A stretch of DNA of 64,000 nt from Zopfochytrium polystomum (lineage: Eukaryota > Chytridiomycota > Chytridiomycetes > Chytridiales > Chytridiaceae): contig JAIVFJ010000162.1 of assembly GCA_025765615.1 (NCBI GenBank), forward strand, positions 85,195 to 149,194, in the 5' to 3' direction. This document shows positions 35,417-46,799 of this stretch, in pieces. A program made the translations under genes and the position numbers. Each line of letters opens with the position of its first letter. Within the stretch, counting starts at the first letter, position 1. Under the pieces are notes generated by a model, which saw only the letters and a program-made list of their open reading frames with translations, searched no databases and had not been told where the DNA came from.

Positions 35417-36586
35417 AACAGAATGAATGAGCGCTTAATTTTCCACTAAGACGCGAGCCCGCGCGAATTCCTCCCCTGCCAGAACACAACCATCATTACT
35501 TTCATCACAACGGGCCCGTTTCTTTCCTTTTGGTTTCTCGCCACGCTTCTCGATATTTTTCCATGATTGTGCACTTTGGTTCTTTAATTAAAAAACAGCG
35601 GTATTGTATTGGTCATTCGGTTCTCCTCAATGAGGTGTTTGTGCTTTTACTTGGGGCTGTGGAGCACAGAGACGAGCAGAGTGTCATATTTCTGTGCTTT
35701 GTGAGATGAATCCGGACTCCAATTGTTAAAAAATGATAACCTATCGACCCGCGTGCGGATTATCTGTCTGCGTAGGTCTTGTGCAGTGGGGCGCACACAA
35801 AATTGATATGACAGCCTCCTCTCACCGCTGCCACCACCCAGGTCACCTGCATTCTGCATCACAAGCACAATGGCCCAAGTGAAACAATGGTCAAATTACG
35901 CAGCCAGCGTTGGAGCCTTGGAGCGAGCGATCCGCGATCTTGTTCCAATCAAGCAGGGCAAGTGTCCAAAGTATCATGCCCAGTTTCTGCAAGACAGGAA
36001 CACTGGTGGATCTTCTTCCTTGCAGTACGCAGTGGGAACCCAAAAAGCTCTCAGCCAACGGTTCGCAAAATATGGCCACTGCTCTGCAGTGAATAGCCAC
36101 GAACGTTGTATATTCAGCCCAAGCGTTTGCAGTTACCGTACGAAAATTTCATTTTTTCTTCGAAGGATGGTGGATTTCCGGCATTGAACTAACCAAGGAA
36201 TAGGGCCAAGATTGGGACAAAGTTACTTAGACATGGGATGAAAATGATCCTCCACCAAGATACTCAGACGAATTAAATCGTATTCAATGACAAAGCTTTA
36301 ACTATGGGTTAGGAAGCAAGGCAGGCTGGAAAAAGCATGATGAATAAGTGGCAAGGCCCATTCCAAAGCAGATGTGAATCCTTCTCTATTTGGGGTTTTA
36401 CATGGGCAGGCGTTTGTTCGTTGACAGCGAACACAATCAGGCCACTCGCATGACTGTGATCGTTTTGCGATACTCTTAAGAGTAAACAAAATACTGCAAG
36501 GTGCTTGCCAAGATGTTTTCTGCGGTGGCTTAACTCCGACGAAAAGGCGTCCGAAAAGCGCCTGGCGTGCAAGCTTCTTGCACTTC
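35417..36586. other. Spacer between the C2H2 gene and SDHAF3
   Basis: Rather AT-rich. Besides one possible small ORF (35870-36187) it shows nothing recognisable. It contains the 3' flanks of two convergent genes. Confidence 0.5.
35870..36187 (+). CDS. Possible small gene, unrecognised
   Basis: An ATG at 35870 opens MAQVKQWSNYAASVGALERA and continues IRDLVPIKQGKCPKYHAQF for 105 codons. The first 65 residues look protein-like (amphipathic helix); the rest (from about CSAVNSHERC) is Cys/Ser/Phe-rich and may be read-through of an intron. No family is recognised. It could be a first exon, a short gene or chance. Confidence 0.25.
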   Translation: MAQVKQWSNYAASVGALERAIRDLVPIKQGKCPKYHAQFLQDRNTGGSSSLQYAVGTQKALSQRFAKYGHCSAVNSHERCIFSPSVCSYRTKISFFLRRMVDFRH

Positions 36587-37241
36587 TCAACTCCTATTCG
36601 CTTTTCCTTCTCCTTTGGCTTCCACGCGCAAAGCGTGCAGCTGGCCTGAAGGAGGATTTTAATTTTTATCACCATGTTAAAGAAAGAAGTCGGGTTACTC
36701 GGGAAAAGGCCCAAATCCGGTCCAACATCAAACTCACCGATTTGGTCGTCAGACATCGCATCGAGAATTGTTGGGTCCAGTGGCTTTCCGAACTTAACGT
36801 TTTCCCTTTCGGCGTCTCGTCGAAGCTGCTCGGATATGATCGCGTGGTAGTTTTTCCATTCTTTCATGAATCGCTCGACGGCCGCCTGGTCAGCGGCTTT
36901 GTGGCGGTCCCACTGGTCCCAAGATGACGGTGTTTTGCGCAAGTGAGCCGCATGGAGAGGAAGCGTGCGGGTGTGGGGTTGTGAGCAAAACAGGGCCACT
37001 CCCTCTCACACATCACCCACCTTCACACACACACACACTCTCTCTCTCTATCTCTCTCACCCTCGTTCTATCCAGCCATGCAAGTCATAGTAATAATGCC
37101 CCCCCCCCCCCCATCCCCCCTACCCACCTCGCTGCGAATGTACTGGTTGCCCATGAAGCGAAGCGCGGGCGGCATCAGGCGATGCAGCCGCCACAAGTCC
37201 TTGTACAGGGCGATCTTCTCGATCGCGGAGTGCATGGCCAT
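36587..37241 (-). CDS. SDHAF3: Succinate dehydrogenase assembly factor 3 (SDHAF3/ACN9)
   Basis: A mitochondrial-matrix LYR-family factor that protects the iron-sulfur subunit during complex II maturation. Exon 1 (37129-37241) gives MAMHSAIEKIALYKDLWRLH and RLMPPALRFMGNQYIRSE, where ALYKDLWRLHR stands for the LYR motif (Lys in place of Arg). Exon 2 (36738-36912) gives WDRHKAADQAAVERFMKEWK, FGKPLDPTILDAMSDDQIG. Exon 3 (36587-36645) gives QLHALRVEAKGEGKANRS, matching the family's EQIGQLQELMQEATKPNRQ ending. All three joins are in phase with GT-AG sites (GTGGGT, GTGAGT donors). The length of about 115 aa is normal. It is head-to-head with the WC-1-like gene. Confidence 0.92.
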
Positions 37242-37405
37242 GTCACCCACGGACGCGGCAGAAATCGTCTGTCTTTTGCTTTGGATCCAGATCGAAAACC
37301 GCCAGGCAATCGAACAGAGAACGGCAATCCCAAAGGAGCAGTCAGCAGCCAGCAGCCAGCAGCCAGCAGCCAGCAGCAGCAAACAGCGGGCCGGAGGAGG
37401 AGGAA
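37242..37405. promoter_or_regulatory. Shared divergent promoter, SDHAF3 / WC-1-like, with an AGCAGCC repeat
   Basis: 164 bp between opposed start codons. A tandem repeat of AGCAGCC units (37339-37378) lies within it, just before the photoreceptor ATG. Bidirectional activity is inferred from spacing. Confidence 0.45.
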
Positions 37406-39417
37406 ATGGATCAGCTGCAGGGAATCTACTCCCAGACGGGCTTCGACCTCATCGGTATCCTGTCGCGCGTCGTGAACAGGCCCAACCCGCTCGTGGTCGT
37501 GGGCAACGTCGACCTCTCATGCTCCTTCACCGTGTCCGATCCCACTCGCCCTGACAACCCTATTGTTTACGCCAGCGAAACCTTCTCCAGGTTTGCCCCA
37601 CCCCCCCAACGCAGCCTCGAAAGCCCGGGCTAACACCCCCTCATTGGCCAGACTCACTGGCTATGCGAACTCCGAGATTATTGGACGGAACTGTCGGTTT
37701 CTCCAATCTCCCACCGGGATGGTCGCCATCGGCTCCGTGCGGAAGTTTTCCGACAGCTTCGTGGCATACGAAATGAAACAGGCGATTTTGCAAGCGAGGG
37801 AGTCACAGTTTTCCATCATTAAGTAAATGCATGGCATTGAGTGCGAGCGGCCAAGAGCTTACCCTCAGCTCTTGCGGTCTTGTTGCAGTTACCGAAAGTC
37901 CGGCGATCCATTTATCAATCTGGTGACGATTGTCCCTCTGATGAGCCCGGTGACAAACAAAGTGGAATACTTTGTTGGATTTCAGGTCTGCTCTTTCTGT
38001 TGCGCTCCCTTAATCGCTTAATATTCCCGCAAGGTCGACCTAGTGGAGCAACCACAAGCAATTTTGAACAGGTGCAAAGAAGGCTCCTACATTGTCGACT
38101 ACAAAATTGCGGACCAGTTACTATCTAGTGGTAATGGAAACAATCTGTTCGCGCTGCAACTCTATTCTGAGCGTCTCATTCATCAGCCAACCAAATCGAC
38201 CACTTGCCGTTTCCTGAGCTGGAGTTTCACCAACCTTACGAGCAGCCATCGCTGTCCTCTGATACCCTATACAATCTGTTTGTTGAGACATCCGACTTTG
38301 TACATATCCTCTCTCTCCGTGCTCGCTTCCTTTACGCGTCGCCTGTCGCTTTAAAAAAAGTGTTGGAGTACCAGTCCTCTGCTGAGCTAGTCGGTCGAGA
38401 GCTGCACGAATTTGTTCGTAAGTACCTCTGTTCCCGCTGTTCAACATCGACTAAGTTTCCACCACCCAATCTTCTTGATACTCACAGACCCTGCGGACTT
38501 AGTGTCGGTAATGCGGGAGCTGAGGACAAGTCGGGTTGGGGACAGCATAAATTTTGTTTGTCGTTTCCGCAAAAAGCACTCTGGATATATTTATATGGAA
38601 GTAAATGGACATGTGAGTTGCTCTCCCTGATTCCCACATCGTGCCCTGCGTAGTGCTGCTTATTGACGACGGAAGCGCATTTCCTTGGCACCATGGGCAG
38701 ATGTTCGAAGGCAGCGGCATCAATCGCAAGTGTTTTATTCTCTCTGGCCGCGAACGCCACGTCTGCCTCCTCCCTGTTGTTCCTGGCGACCCTCGAGATT
38801 CGGACATATGGGCAAAGCTTTCGCCTGAAGGGGTCATTTTGTTTGCAGTCTCCGGTTCTGCCCAATTTTTTGGGCTAGAACCTGATGCTATAATTGGCAC
38901 GAAGCTTGCCGACTATGTATATCCAAGCGATCGTCGATCTCTAGAAGAAAGCTTGCAAAGTCTATCTCAGACTCGCCTTTACGATCAGTTTCCCTGTCGT
39001 TTCCGGCATTCACAGCGGGGCGTGAACGCGGGGGACTCGGGAGTTTCAGAAGCGTCGCCCGGTACGCCGTCGACTTACTCCTTCATCTCGACTGCCGTCC
39101 AACTCTATGCCGAGCAGTCGTCCAGCTTCAGTAGTAATTCGTCAAGCGCAACTTCCTCAGCTACTCTCAGCACCGATACATCCTCCCACGTCTTTTGCCG
39201 CATTCGATTACCCCATCCGCAACCCCGGATTGGCGCCCCAGCAGACTTTGCTGTAAACGTCTTTGACATTATGACGGAAACAAGGGCAACCTCCCTCCAC
39301 TACGAGCTGAATCAATTGAGAATTCATAACAAGAGATTACGGGAGGAGATCGATAGCATGTGCACAACTTCGAAGAAGAACAGGCGTGCAGGTTGGCGTG
39401 GGGCCGAGATTAAGTAG
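37406..39417 (+). CDS. wc-1: White-collar-1-type blue-light receptor (LOV-PAS-PAS), no GATA finger
   Basis: In fungi WC-1 senses blue light through a flavin bound in its LOV domain and drives transcription with WC-2. Exons: 37406-37590, 37652-37822, 37889-37985, 38034-38130, 38187-38417, 38488-38612, then about 38650-39417. The LOV domain reads SCSFTVSDPTRPDNPIVYAS, then RLTGYANSEIIGRNCRFLQS, NYRKSGDPFINLVTIVPL and VEYFVGFQVDLVEQP, matching WC-1 block by block. The photoactive Cys of GRNCRFLQ is at 37692-37694. A second PAS follows (FVETSDFVHILSLRARFLYA ... HEFVHPADLVSVM, with NRKCFILSGRERHV). A third PAS reads ILFAVSGSAQFFGLEPDAII. The end has a short coiled coil (YELNQLRIHNKRLREEID) and stops at 39417 without the GATA-type zinc finger of Neurospora WC-1. 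The junction at 38612/38650 is not clean in phase. Confidence 0.88.
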
Positions 39418-39522
39418 TACCTGTAAAGTTGTTCAGCAGTGCTGAAAAATTTTCTCGCACTATTGTACTGTAACAAAAAAAAAAAAAAAGATTGTCATTT
39501 AAGAAGTTTTGCGCATTCAACA

Positions 39523-39936
39523 ATGAGCGAGACCCCTGGGCCGCACGACAGTCCCGTACCGTTAAAGACTAGCGACCTTTATCGCACGAGCCCCGATCTC
39601 CCAGCTCGGTTCAACAATCCCGGTAAAGCACCGTTTCGGTCGGGATCGTGCTCACTTACTTGGGACTTGCTCTTAAAAACAACTTAGCGAACTGGCGATA
39701 TCCGGTGAAATCACAACATCCCCTTTACACTACAACTTCCAACATGTACGGGCTGCAGCGTCCGGCAGTGCACGAGATGCCCGGACAGTTTTTTCGGCCA
39801 GTCCGCAAAGTTCACTGAGGTGAGTCTTGCAAACCGTCTCGCGAACGCCAGTGTTCCGCACAACTGATATGGCCATTTTGTGCTTCAGCTGTTGAGTGGA
39901 GCTGGACCATGCAGGAACTTTGGACTCAACCATTGA
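39523..39936 (+). CDS. PIERCE1: PIERCE1/2-like ciliary doublet-microtubule inner protein
   Basis: PIERCE proteins sit inside the A-tubule of ciliary doublets and help anchor outer dynein arms. Exon 1 (39523-39622) reads MSETPGPHDSPVPLKTSDLY then RTSPDLPARFNNP, matching TSDYYRVSADLPGRFNNP. Exon 2 (39688-39819) reads NWRYPVKSQHPLYTTTSNMY then GLQRPAVHEMPGQFF, matching the family's YRTSN..YGSRAPTVHEMP. Exon 3 (39889-39936) reads LLSGAGPCRNFGLNH, matching the AGMYRN.GLN end. The exon 1/2 and 2/3 borders are GT-AG. Exon 2 holds one problem: after HEMPGQFF the reading frame must change at a run of six T (39789-39794) to reach KFTE and exon 3. This is a sequencing/assembly indel or a real lesion. 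Family length is 120-140 aa, as here. Confidence 0.8.
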
Positions 39937-40091
39937 AACTCGTGTTGTTTGACCATTGAAATTCGCAAAGGAAAGAAGCACATCAAATACAGGATTACAA
40001 TCGAGGAAGAAAAAAAAACGTTTAGGGCGAATGGAAAGGACAATAAGAGTGTGGGTGCAAGAAGACTAGGGAGAGAGGCAGAGACGACACT

Positions 40092-42735
40092 TCAATCCAG
40101 CTTTAAGTGTCGAGATAAGATATTGATGACGCCAAAATAGAGCCCCACAGTCAACGCTGTTAGTCCGACCCCAAGGCCCAACTCCATCGCTTCGTACTGG
40201 ATCGACGTTGTCAAAAAAACGCGCATTCGCCGTCCGGGATTGGCATACCTGTTTCCCAAAGGGGTAAGGCTTCATGAAAGAAGTAGGGACGAGTCGACGG
40301 CTTACATGCTCATAACGTACGTAGGCTGGCTGGAGTCTTTGACGTAAGGAGATCCTGTCGACGGGTCATATTCGATACCCAATCCGTAGGCAGGGTGAAC
40401 TGAGACGGACGACTTTACGCATCGCCCGGCAAGGCAAGCGAAGCCGTCCCCTGAAATCTGTGACGGGAAAGATTGACTCAATGCGACGACGTTGATTTTT
40501 CTTCTCCCTCCAAAATCGAACTACCTTCGGGCACGGATCTTCGTTGACGACGGCACATTGGACGGTTCGATTGGCAGCGGTGTAATTGTAAAGTAGTACT
40601 TCCACGTAGAATGGAACATACGTGAGTGAGTTGTCTCTTGAAAATGGCCCAGCCGATTGACTAACATACAGTGGGACAGAATCTTTGTGGGAAGTGAGTA
40701 AAGGTAAGTGCAGCATCCGGAGAAAGAAGTCCTTACTGTTGTAAAATTGTCGGAAAAGCTCGCAAGTCATGTTCTGCGTGAAACAAAACATCAGCTCCTC
40801 AACCAAAGAGCAATTGGTTGTGACGCTCGTTGCAGCGGTCTTGCTTCCACCCGCCAACACAAAGAGTCCTCGAGCAACCTGCGTTGCCAGTCCACAAATA
40901 ACTGCAGCGTGAGAGCGATTCCAGGTGGTATTATCCTCGAGCTCGGAATTGTAGAATCTGAACGAAACATTCAATTACCGTCTGAAAGCACACCGACGGC
41001 AAATGACCATGATCACCTATTGGTATACGAATCCTTGTAGTCACCGAACACAACGGCTGGAATTCTTTTTTTGGCCAAGAAAGCCATGGACGACGACGGC
41101 GGAAGTCGTCGGTTCAGTCCATCGGCCCAAGCTGGTGCAATTGACACGTTTCGGAGCACTTGAGATTGTGGAAAAGCTGTCTGAATCGACCCAACAAAAT
41201 TCTGTGCCAGGTTCGTCGCTGCCACATCCGCCATATCGTCCACATGCATGAAGATAGTTGCTTGGTCAGGATTCTGCAAACCTATCCCAGACACTTGATT
41301 GAACTCCAAAATTGAGTCAATGTTATCGAAATTGATGTTCGTAAAATCAAGGAACGGGACGCATGGATTTGAGCAGGCAAAGTTCTGAAAGGGACAACCG
41401 CCAGTTGGGTCAGCAGATTGTTGAAAGCACTTGAACGGGGTAGTTAAATCTTGAACGAAGCGCTTCGACCCCGCGAAACCGAATTGTTCAGCGCTGAACG
41501 CTGTGAAGACAATCGTCTTCGATAAATTTGCCATTGGGATCGGTCCCTGCAGGATTGGTTCATTTTGATCACATTCTGAACGTGCATCCATACCACTGAC
41601 AAGGCCTGTGCAACAGCTATAAGCGCGACGTAGTTTGATGTTGCCGTAGCCACACCCCAAGAGCTATCGAGGAAAAAGGATCGAGCGTCCAGTCCAGCCG
41701 TCACAAAAATGATCTTTCGCCCGTCAGTTGCACTCATATTAGTAACACTTGGTGACCAGACGGAATTCCCTCCGACTACTTTGCAAACGCCTAAACGGGA
41801 GAAATTGAATTAAGTTAATTTGCCGGGATGGTTGGAAAACACTCACCACGGCGAAGGCAAGTGACAACATCAAACGCTGCCCACATAAAGTCGTCAAACT
41901 CCACCCCATAAAGCGGATAGTTAACATACGAACGGTTCTTGTTATACGTCACAGCCTGGTTTTTCATTCAGCCGAGAGCAGCTAAAACGAAGAAGATCCG
42001 GAAGTCACCTCCACAATACCCCCAATGCTTCTTGGCCATGTAAGGTCACCCATCTGCTTTCCTAGCAAAAACATAGGAAAGTCGTAGTTGCGATTCAGAA
42101 GGCCATTACCCTGTAAAAGCATCAGGATTTTCAAGCAAACAAGGAACTAGAACCTGAGGGTTCCATTCGTGCGGAGGATTCGACAAATTTGCATACAGAG
42201 AGAACTCGAAATTTGGGAACGTGGAGTCGGGAGAGTAGGCCGAGACATTGGGGAAAACTGGGTGACGTTCCAATACGATAACGCCAACAACCTTCCCACT
42301 GGCCGATAATTCATCCAAAACAGATCTGAGGTGGGAAGTTAAGGAATAGGACGGCCGATCGGATCAAGTGGAAGTAAGTTGACATGTAAACAAAACCTAC
42401 GGGGAGAACATGTTGTATGAGAGAACGACAGCGAACTTGACGAGAGTTGGATTGAAGGCCAAAAACGCGCTGAGATCATCAGAGGTGGCAACAAGGTACA
42501 TAATGCCACTGGTGAGCTCGTTCTTGCCGGAAGCGCCGTACGAAGCATTTTGCTGCAATAAACGAACAGATCCCTCCGCTAAGTCGAACGATTGATAGAG
42601 TGACGATTGGAGATATGTGTTGGTAGCGGCCAGCGCGCTTGGGGGTGAGATGGTCGTGGCAAACACGACAGTTAATAACAAGCCCGCTAGAATCGCCCGC
42701 ACTTTCGGTCCTCCATGTTGCCAGTTTTGCTGCAT
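40092..42735 (-). CDS. NCSTN: Nicastrin, gamma-secretase subunit
   Basis: Nicastrin is the large glycosylated ectodomain subunit that gates substrates of presenilin-type gamma-secretase. The ATG at 42735 (MQQNWQHGGPKVRAILAGLL) gives a signal peptide ending near PPSALA. Exon 1 runs to 42401 and later exons carry the family blocks in order. These are SASGKVVGVIVLERHPVFPN, ANLSNPPHEWNPQ, then TIVFTAFSAEQFGFAGSKRF (human [20 protein letters not shown]). Next come ATIFMHVDDMADVAATN, LNRRLPPSSSMAFLAKKRIP with AVVFGDYKDSY, and SHAAVICGLATQVARGLFVL. Many Asn-X-Ser/Thr sites are present. The end is GDGFACLAGRCVKSSVSVHP and, after a last intron, one membrane segment ELGLGVGLTALTVGLYFGVI and a short HLKLD tail. 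At least seven introns. Exon borders in the middle are approximate. Confidence 0.88.
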
Positions 42736-45700
42736 CGCTGTCAGAGTAGTTGGGGTGACGTGCGCCAAACCGATCTGGCGCAGATCCCAAATTCAGACAA
42801 ACAAGGGTTGGGTGGAAGTTCACAACGACCACCCACAGATTCCTTCTGTTCGAGCTGAGTGACAACGACCTGAAAGATTTTGGAAATCATGCAATTTCAA
42901 ATTTTCTGTATGGTGAGCGACCACCGCACCACACAACCCATCGTGACAAAAAATACATTGTACTTCCACAGTGAGCCGAAGCTCACTGTGAGGTCGATTC
43001 ACAACAAACAACCACAGGTGGGAAAGAAAAGAAATAGTCAGCATGTTTCTTGTTCCCACAGTCAAAAGCATTTTTTCTGTTTGCAGTACAACACAGCAGT
43101 CATGAAAAACATCAGTAAATTCTGCTGTCCAAATCAAATTGTACAATTTGCAAAAACTCTCTAAATGTGACAAAAAGTACAAAAAAATAAATGAAAAGAA
43201 AACAGAAGTGTTAAGAAAAATAAAGAGAGTGTTAAGAATTTTAGAAAAATAAAGAGAGGATCAGTGGTCATCAAGGCGGTTGCAACAGCACAAGTAAACA
43301 CAAACCTAATTGAGTGCATCCCCACACTGCCAGGCTCCCACTGAAGGAAGCCCTCACCTGCAAAAGAAGATAAACCCAGAGTTGCGTCTTGAGAAAGGAT
43401 AGGCCCCTGAAGGTGGAGAGAGAGAGACTGCATGTTGTCGTTAAACAAGGAGTTCAGAGAGGTGGAAATTCCGGAATGCCTGGGGGTAGCAAGTGTAGCG
43501 AGGCTCAGCTTGCGATTTGCTTATTAGTTCATGCTGAGCCTCCAACTAGGCCTGATTGAGTTGGCAGGCCTCTGCAAGTTTTTCAAAGAAGTGTTTGGTG
43601 AAATGGGGTGATGGACCATCGTCATCCTCCTCAGTCCATTCGTTGTTGACTGCAAAGGCAGGGTCCTTTAATTTCCTGGACGGACAGAGCTTAGCAGCTT
43701 TGCAGAGTTAACATTGTCACATTCAAGGTCCTTGATCTAAGCTTCATGGTGTCAACGTAATTCAGCATTCATTGCAACAGCAACAGAAGGCAAGTCAGAT
43801 TCTGTAACGTGAAGTTCTGAAGTGGTGAATGTTGAGTAGTAGTAGATGGTAGAGGGGACAGCCTCCTTTTGAGGCGAGGAGCGGCAGTTTGCCTCCTTGG
43901 ATTTGAGGTATCAAGTCCCCAACCCTATGCATGTATGTACAAGTACCAAATATAAATAATAAATTAGGCGGACGTGGGGTATGGCCTGTCAGGCACCCCC
44001 CTAGGCAGTCAGGCAGTCTCCGTTAGTCACCGAAAAAGAAAATAAGTTGAGAAAACCCTGGTGCAACAGAAACTGTTAAGACAAAAGTAGTAAAAGCAGG
44101 CCCAATAATAAAGACAGGTTAGCCACAAATACAATTTGATAACGCCTTGAAACTAAAGAGCTGGGAATAAGAATAGGAGTCTGATCCTTGCAGTTTTATG
44201 ACAGGTATGTTGGTTTTTGTGAATAAAATCCCTAGACTTTATCACTGAGACCTCAGTGTAGTCTCACAGTGGGAGGAAAAATGGAATTGAAAGATTTAAT
44301 CTATATTGAAGAAGATCAAAACAATTGGGAATAATTACTGTTTGTGGGCAAAGAGCCAAGTGTTCTTCACATTGATAGAGAAGGTATCAATAGATTCCAT
44401 TATGTCAGGAACAGGGCAGGACAGGGCAAGGCAGACAAGGAACTGAGAGGAGTGATGATTTTATTCTAAACAATCATTCACTTTGAGGGATTGGACAGGT
44501 CCCCATCCCCCTTTTATACCTTTTGAGAGTCTTCCTTGTCAAGACTCAAAGAAAGTTCCAGAAAGAGCATTTCTAAAATACTCTACATCTCTGAAGGGTC
44601 ATCCCATAACCTAGAGATATGTGGGTAAAGGACAAGTCATCAATGACGGGGAGCTCCTGGTTCTAAGGGCAGTACCCTGGTGTTGGTGTTAACACTACAC
44701 TCTATGTATGCTCTGAATTTCTGAAGCACAGATATACCAATCAATAATAGACATGAGTCATTGCTGACTCATGAGTGCCATAACAGCCATGGAGAAGCAT
44801 ATAGAAACAAGTCTCCACATAAACAAATCATGGGTGCATAGGCATGAGATGACAGGGTTAAGCCCTGGAGCACCCATAAAGGACAGAAAGGTATCCAACA
44901 TACCAACTTGATGAGGGAGGTGTGACAGGAGGAGGATGAGGTTGTGCTCAAAAGAGGAGTGCAATCGCAGATTACTGTAAGTGATGAAGAAAGCTTGGCC
45001 CACTCTGCTCTGGCCTCTCTAAGTTCTCATCGCAGCAGACCCAACCCAACTTGGTCTTCACACAATCTTGCTTTGGGAAAGGGGCACTCACTCACACAGC
45101 TTAGCCTGCTCTGCACTTGCCTGAGGGAATGCTACCTCTTCTCGCTTGGTCTGGGGGCTCTGGCCAAAGAGGACTTCTAATCCACGCTGTTGGTCAAATC
45201 TACACAGGGGGATCTCCTACACCAAATGAGGACTCCATCTTCCCTGCTTGGTCCACTCTTTGCAGGGAAGGTCTACACACATGGTCTTTTGGGGGGGCAC
45301 TCACCTTACAACACCCTGAAAGGAGATATGAGGGACACAACTGGTCAAACAGGGGCTGCCCAAGGGGGAGTCTTATTGATTGTTTTGAGGTGAGGGTTAT
45401 TAATGGAAAGAAGAAGGGGGAGGGGGGGGTATTGATAAGGAACGAGAAGGAGAAAGAAAGAAGGAGGAAGAAAAGAAGAAAAAGACAAAAGACAGTAAAA
45501 AGGAGAAAATGAAAGAAAGGAACAATTGTAAGAATGAATCACTTTTCAGCCACACTGCCCTCCACCCAGTGTCTCTCCTGCCTCAAATTTGAGGTGGGCT
45601 GAATTTGAAGGCTGGGAGGCCACATCAGTGCACGGACAGAGGCTTGAAAGGTGAAAAAAAGGGAAAATAAAAGAAAATGAGTAGAAATAAGAAGAAATAA

Positions 45701-45847
45701 GAAGAAATAAAGGGTGTGCCCATTTTGCTTAAGCCCGTTCAGCACAAGGAACACAGCGTGCTCTTTTTGATGCAGGGCATCACTGAGTGACTGGCACAGG
45801 GTAACAACCTCTCCTATATTATTGCTTGAGCAGAGGAGGTGGAAAAC
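42736..45847. other. Degenerate repeat-derived region
   Basis: About 3.1 kb with many stops on both strands and no recognisable gene. A stretch at 44215-44290 is an inverted copy of 50818-50875 (common core GATAAAGTCTAGGGATTTTATT), so at least part is old transposon DNA. From 45370 to 45720 it is a purine-rich GAAGAAAAGAAG field. Base use changes sharply from the GC-rich genes to the left. Confidence 0.55.
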
Positions 45848-46168
45848 TGTTAACACCAGGTTTCTGTTCCACTTACAACAGTGCAAGCCAGCGCCCAGGT
45901 CTGCATTTTCGGTGGCTCGCTCTGAAAGAAATGACAGTTGCTGTTTGTGGATGGTGGTGAACTACTCTGGTGGACTACTCTCTTGTGATGGTGAAGTTGA
46001 GATGGGAGACTGTTGTACAATGTATGCTGTTTTGGTTTCATACAAAGTTGTGACAAAGACCAGGTGACAAAAATGCACCAAATCCTCATCACAGTTGGTG
46101 CTCCCATGCACCACAGTGTGAGGTGTTGCTCCTGCACACTGCTTACTGCAAAAACCCAAAATCTAACA
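45848..46168 (-). repeat. 3' LTR of copia-C
   Basis: Read on the minus strand it starts TGTTAGATTTTGGGTTTTTG and ends CCTGGTGTTAACA (about 321 bp). Beside it at 46169 is a polypurine tract (minus TAGGGGGGAG), as expected for a 3' LTR. The first 240 bp recur in plus orientation at 50999 and 53059. Confidence 0.8.
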
Positions 46169-46439
46169 CTCCCCCCTAAGCTGTGGGCAGGAGCAAAAGC
46201 GCCAGCATGGAGGAAAACCTTACGCCATAGTCAACGTAAGGAAACCATACACTGACTAAGGAAAAGCAATAAACAGGTATGACTGGCCACCAGGTGGCAG
46301 AACAATAAGAAAAGAATGCCCATATGAAACACGTAGATGGAGAGCAAAGAAACTTGAATGCAGGAATATAAGAAGCAGGGCAGAAGACGAAGGACAAGAA
46401 AGAGAAAGGAGAAAGAGCATCCAATACAAATAAAGCAAG

Positions 46440-46799
46440 GGAACAGAAACTAAGGCACATGACAAAGACCAATATGACCAAGATGATAAGCACCTAAAGC
46501 AGCTGGTAATGATTTTGTAAGATAATCTGCTGGTTGCTCGCCACGAGGAATCCATCCCAGTCGAATCACTTGTCAATCAATCAGTTCCTGGATATAGTGA
46601 TACTTAACCAGAATATGTTTTGACCTATTAGTGTAGAGATCGTTTGAGCTCAAATTGATAACACCTTGGTTGCCAGTATAGATTGGAATAGGAGTCGGGG
46701 ACAGGAGCATAAGTGCTGTGTGTTGTTGTGAGATGGCCTCCAGTTCTCGTCCTAGTTCTGAGACTGCAACATATTCTGCTTGCTGAGGTGAAAGCATAA
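46440..46799 (-). pseudogene. copia-C RNase H, C-terminal part
   Basis: Reads AEYVAVSELGRELEAISQQH, then IYTGNQGVINLSSNDLYTNR and SKHILVKYHYIQELI, then after a stop VIRLGWIPRGEQPADYLTKS. This is the usual end of copia RNase H (the DNQ position reads TGNQ). It is cut off from its N-terminal half by the insertion at 46800-48832. Confidence 0.85.

Noticed and set aside
42880..43448. Small open frames upstream of nicastrin
   Set aside because: AT-rich, no conservation, no splice context; treated as degenerate spacer.
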